Assembly (NCBI GenBank): GCA_902491415.1
Contig: CABUHP010000111.1
Location: 1-6,107, forward strand
Direction of reading: 5' to 3'
Length of the DNA stretch: 6,107 bases
Source: an uncultured Collinsella sp.
Lineage (GTDB): Bacteria > Actinomycetota > Coriobacteriia > Coriobacteriales > Coriobacteriaceae
Below the pieces are notes generated by a model, which was given only the letters and a program-made list of their open reading frames with translations, was not told where the DNA came from and did not search any database. The first letter of the stretch is position 1. Each line of letters begins with the position of its first letter. Made by a program: the position numbers and the translations under genes. Of this stretch, positions 5,975 to 6,107 are shown piece by piece.

Positions 5975-6076
5975 GCCCGTATTCTTGATGAGGGGGTTTG
6001 ACATGTCAACCCCATTGTTCGGAAAACCATTCCCCCTGACAAAGCCTTTACAGAATGCCGTGGCCCCAAAGCGCGC
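5940..6076. repeat. 12-bp inverted repeat flanking the mgtA promoter
   Basis: GCGCGCTTTGGG (5940-5951) is the exact reverse complement of CCCAAAGCGCGC (6065-6076). The two arms enclose 113 bases that include the whole predicted mgtA promoter and its palindrome. GC-rich 12-mers repeat by chance fairly easily in 6 kb, but not often this close together. No recombinase gene specific to it is seen nearby. Confidence 0.4.
5981..6009 (-). promoter_or_regulatory. Predicted mgtA promoter overlapping a palindrome
   Basis: On the minus strand a perfect -35 TTGACA (6009-6004) is followed after 17 bases by AAGAAT (5986-5981), which matches the -10 consensus at four of six positions. The -35 is half of the perfect 12-bp palindrome TTGACATGTCAA (5998-6009), flanked by G-runs and C-runs that nearly extend the symmetry. 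A dimeric regulator bound here would cover the -35 element and most simply repress. The regulator is unknown. Confidence 0.6.
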
Positions 6077-6107
6077 CCGCATCGACGCTTCGCCTGCGCT
6101 AAACTGG
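6010..6107. other. Right-edge sequence without recognisable gene
   Basis: No open frame with a ribosome site and no convincing plus-strand promoter was found. Apart from the 6065-6076 repeat arm, nothing stands out. It is probably intergenic DNA ahead of a gene beyond the window. Confidence 0.4.

Noticed and set aside
1..6107. CRISPR array, tRNA, rRNA or defence system
   Set aside because: No regularly spaced direct repeats and no recognisable tRNA or rRNA segments; all substantial reading frames are accounted for.

Overview
The window carries four protein-coding units: a 23-codon leader peptide, an intact mgtA-type Mg2+ P-type ATPase, a membrane-anchored LuxR-type regulator that looks cut short at its 5' end, and the transposase of an IS110-family insertion sequence. 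High GC, strong GGAGG ribosome sites and especially the fusion of MFS-like membrane helices to a C-terminal LuxR helix-turn-helix point to an anaerobic gut actinobacterium of the Coriobacteriia (Collinsella or a relative). That assignment is inference from gene style; no marker gene is present.

Positions 1-1580: an IS110-family element. The transposase is on the minus strand (1449-340). A perfect 16-bp inverted repeat (3-18 and 1564-1579) brackets the whole block, which is visibly more GC-rich than the flanks. The longer non-coding side lies downstream of the transposase (1-339). It holds several nested inverted repeats, including a 20/21 match between 69-89 and 300-320, and is a candidate bridge-RNA locus. 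The shorter upstream side (1450-1580) also folds into hairpins. A rho-independent terminator facing into the element sits at 40-69.

Positions 1565-2752: the LuxR-family gene reads away from the element. Its start codon lies inside the right-hand inverted-repeat copy, and it has only about eight membrane helices where relatives usually have twelve. The IS has probably replaced the first part of the gene and supplied its ribosome site and start codon.

Positions 2753-2933: the gap between two convergent stop codons holds a 67-nt two-stage palindrome with 17-bp perfect outer arms, probably a dispersed repeat, followed by a short GGC-rich low-complexity tract.

Positions 2934-6107: mgtA on the minus strand (5702-2934), preceded by a leader of about 270 nt with a promoter (perfect TTGACA embedded in a 12-bp palindrome) and a 23-codon open frame with an ideal Shine-Dalgarno. 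The layout resembles enterobacterial mgtA, where translation of the MgtL leader peptide senses Mg2+ and decides whether the transporter is made. The ATPase has the catalytic motifs I looked for but differs from E. coli MgtA at two intramembrane acidic positions (M4 Glu to Gln, M6 Asp to Glu). The remaining bases at the right edge (6010-6107) show no gene.
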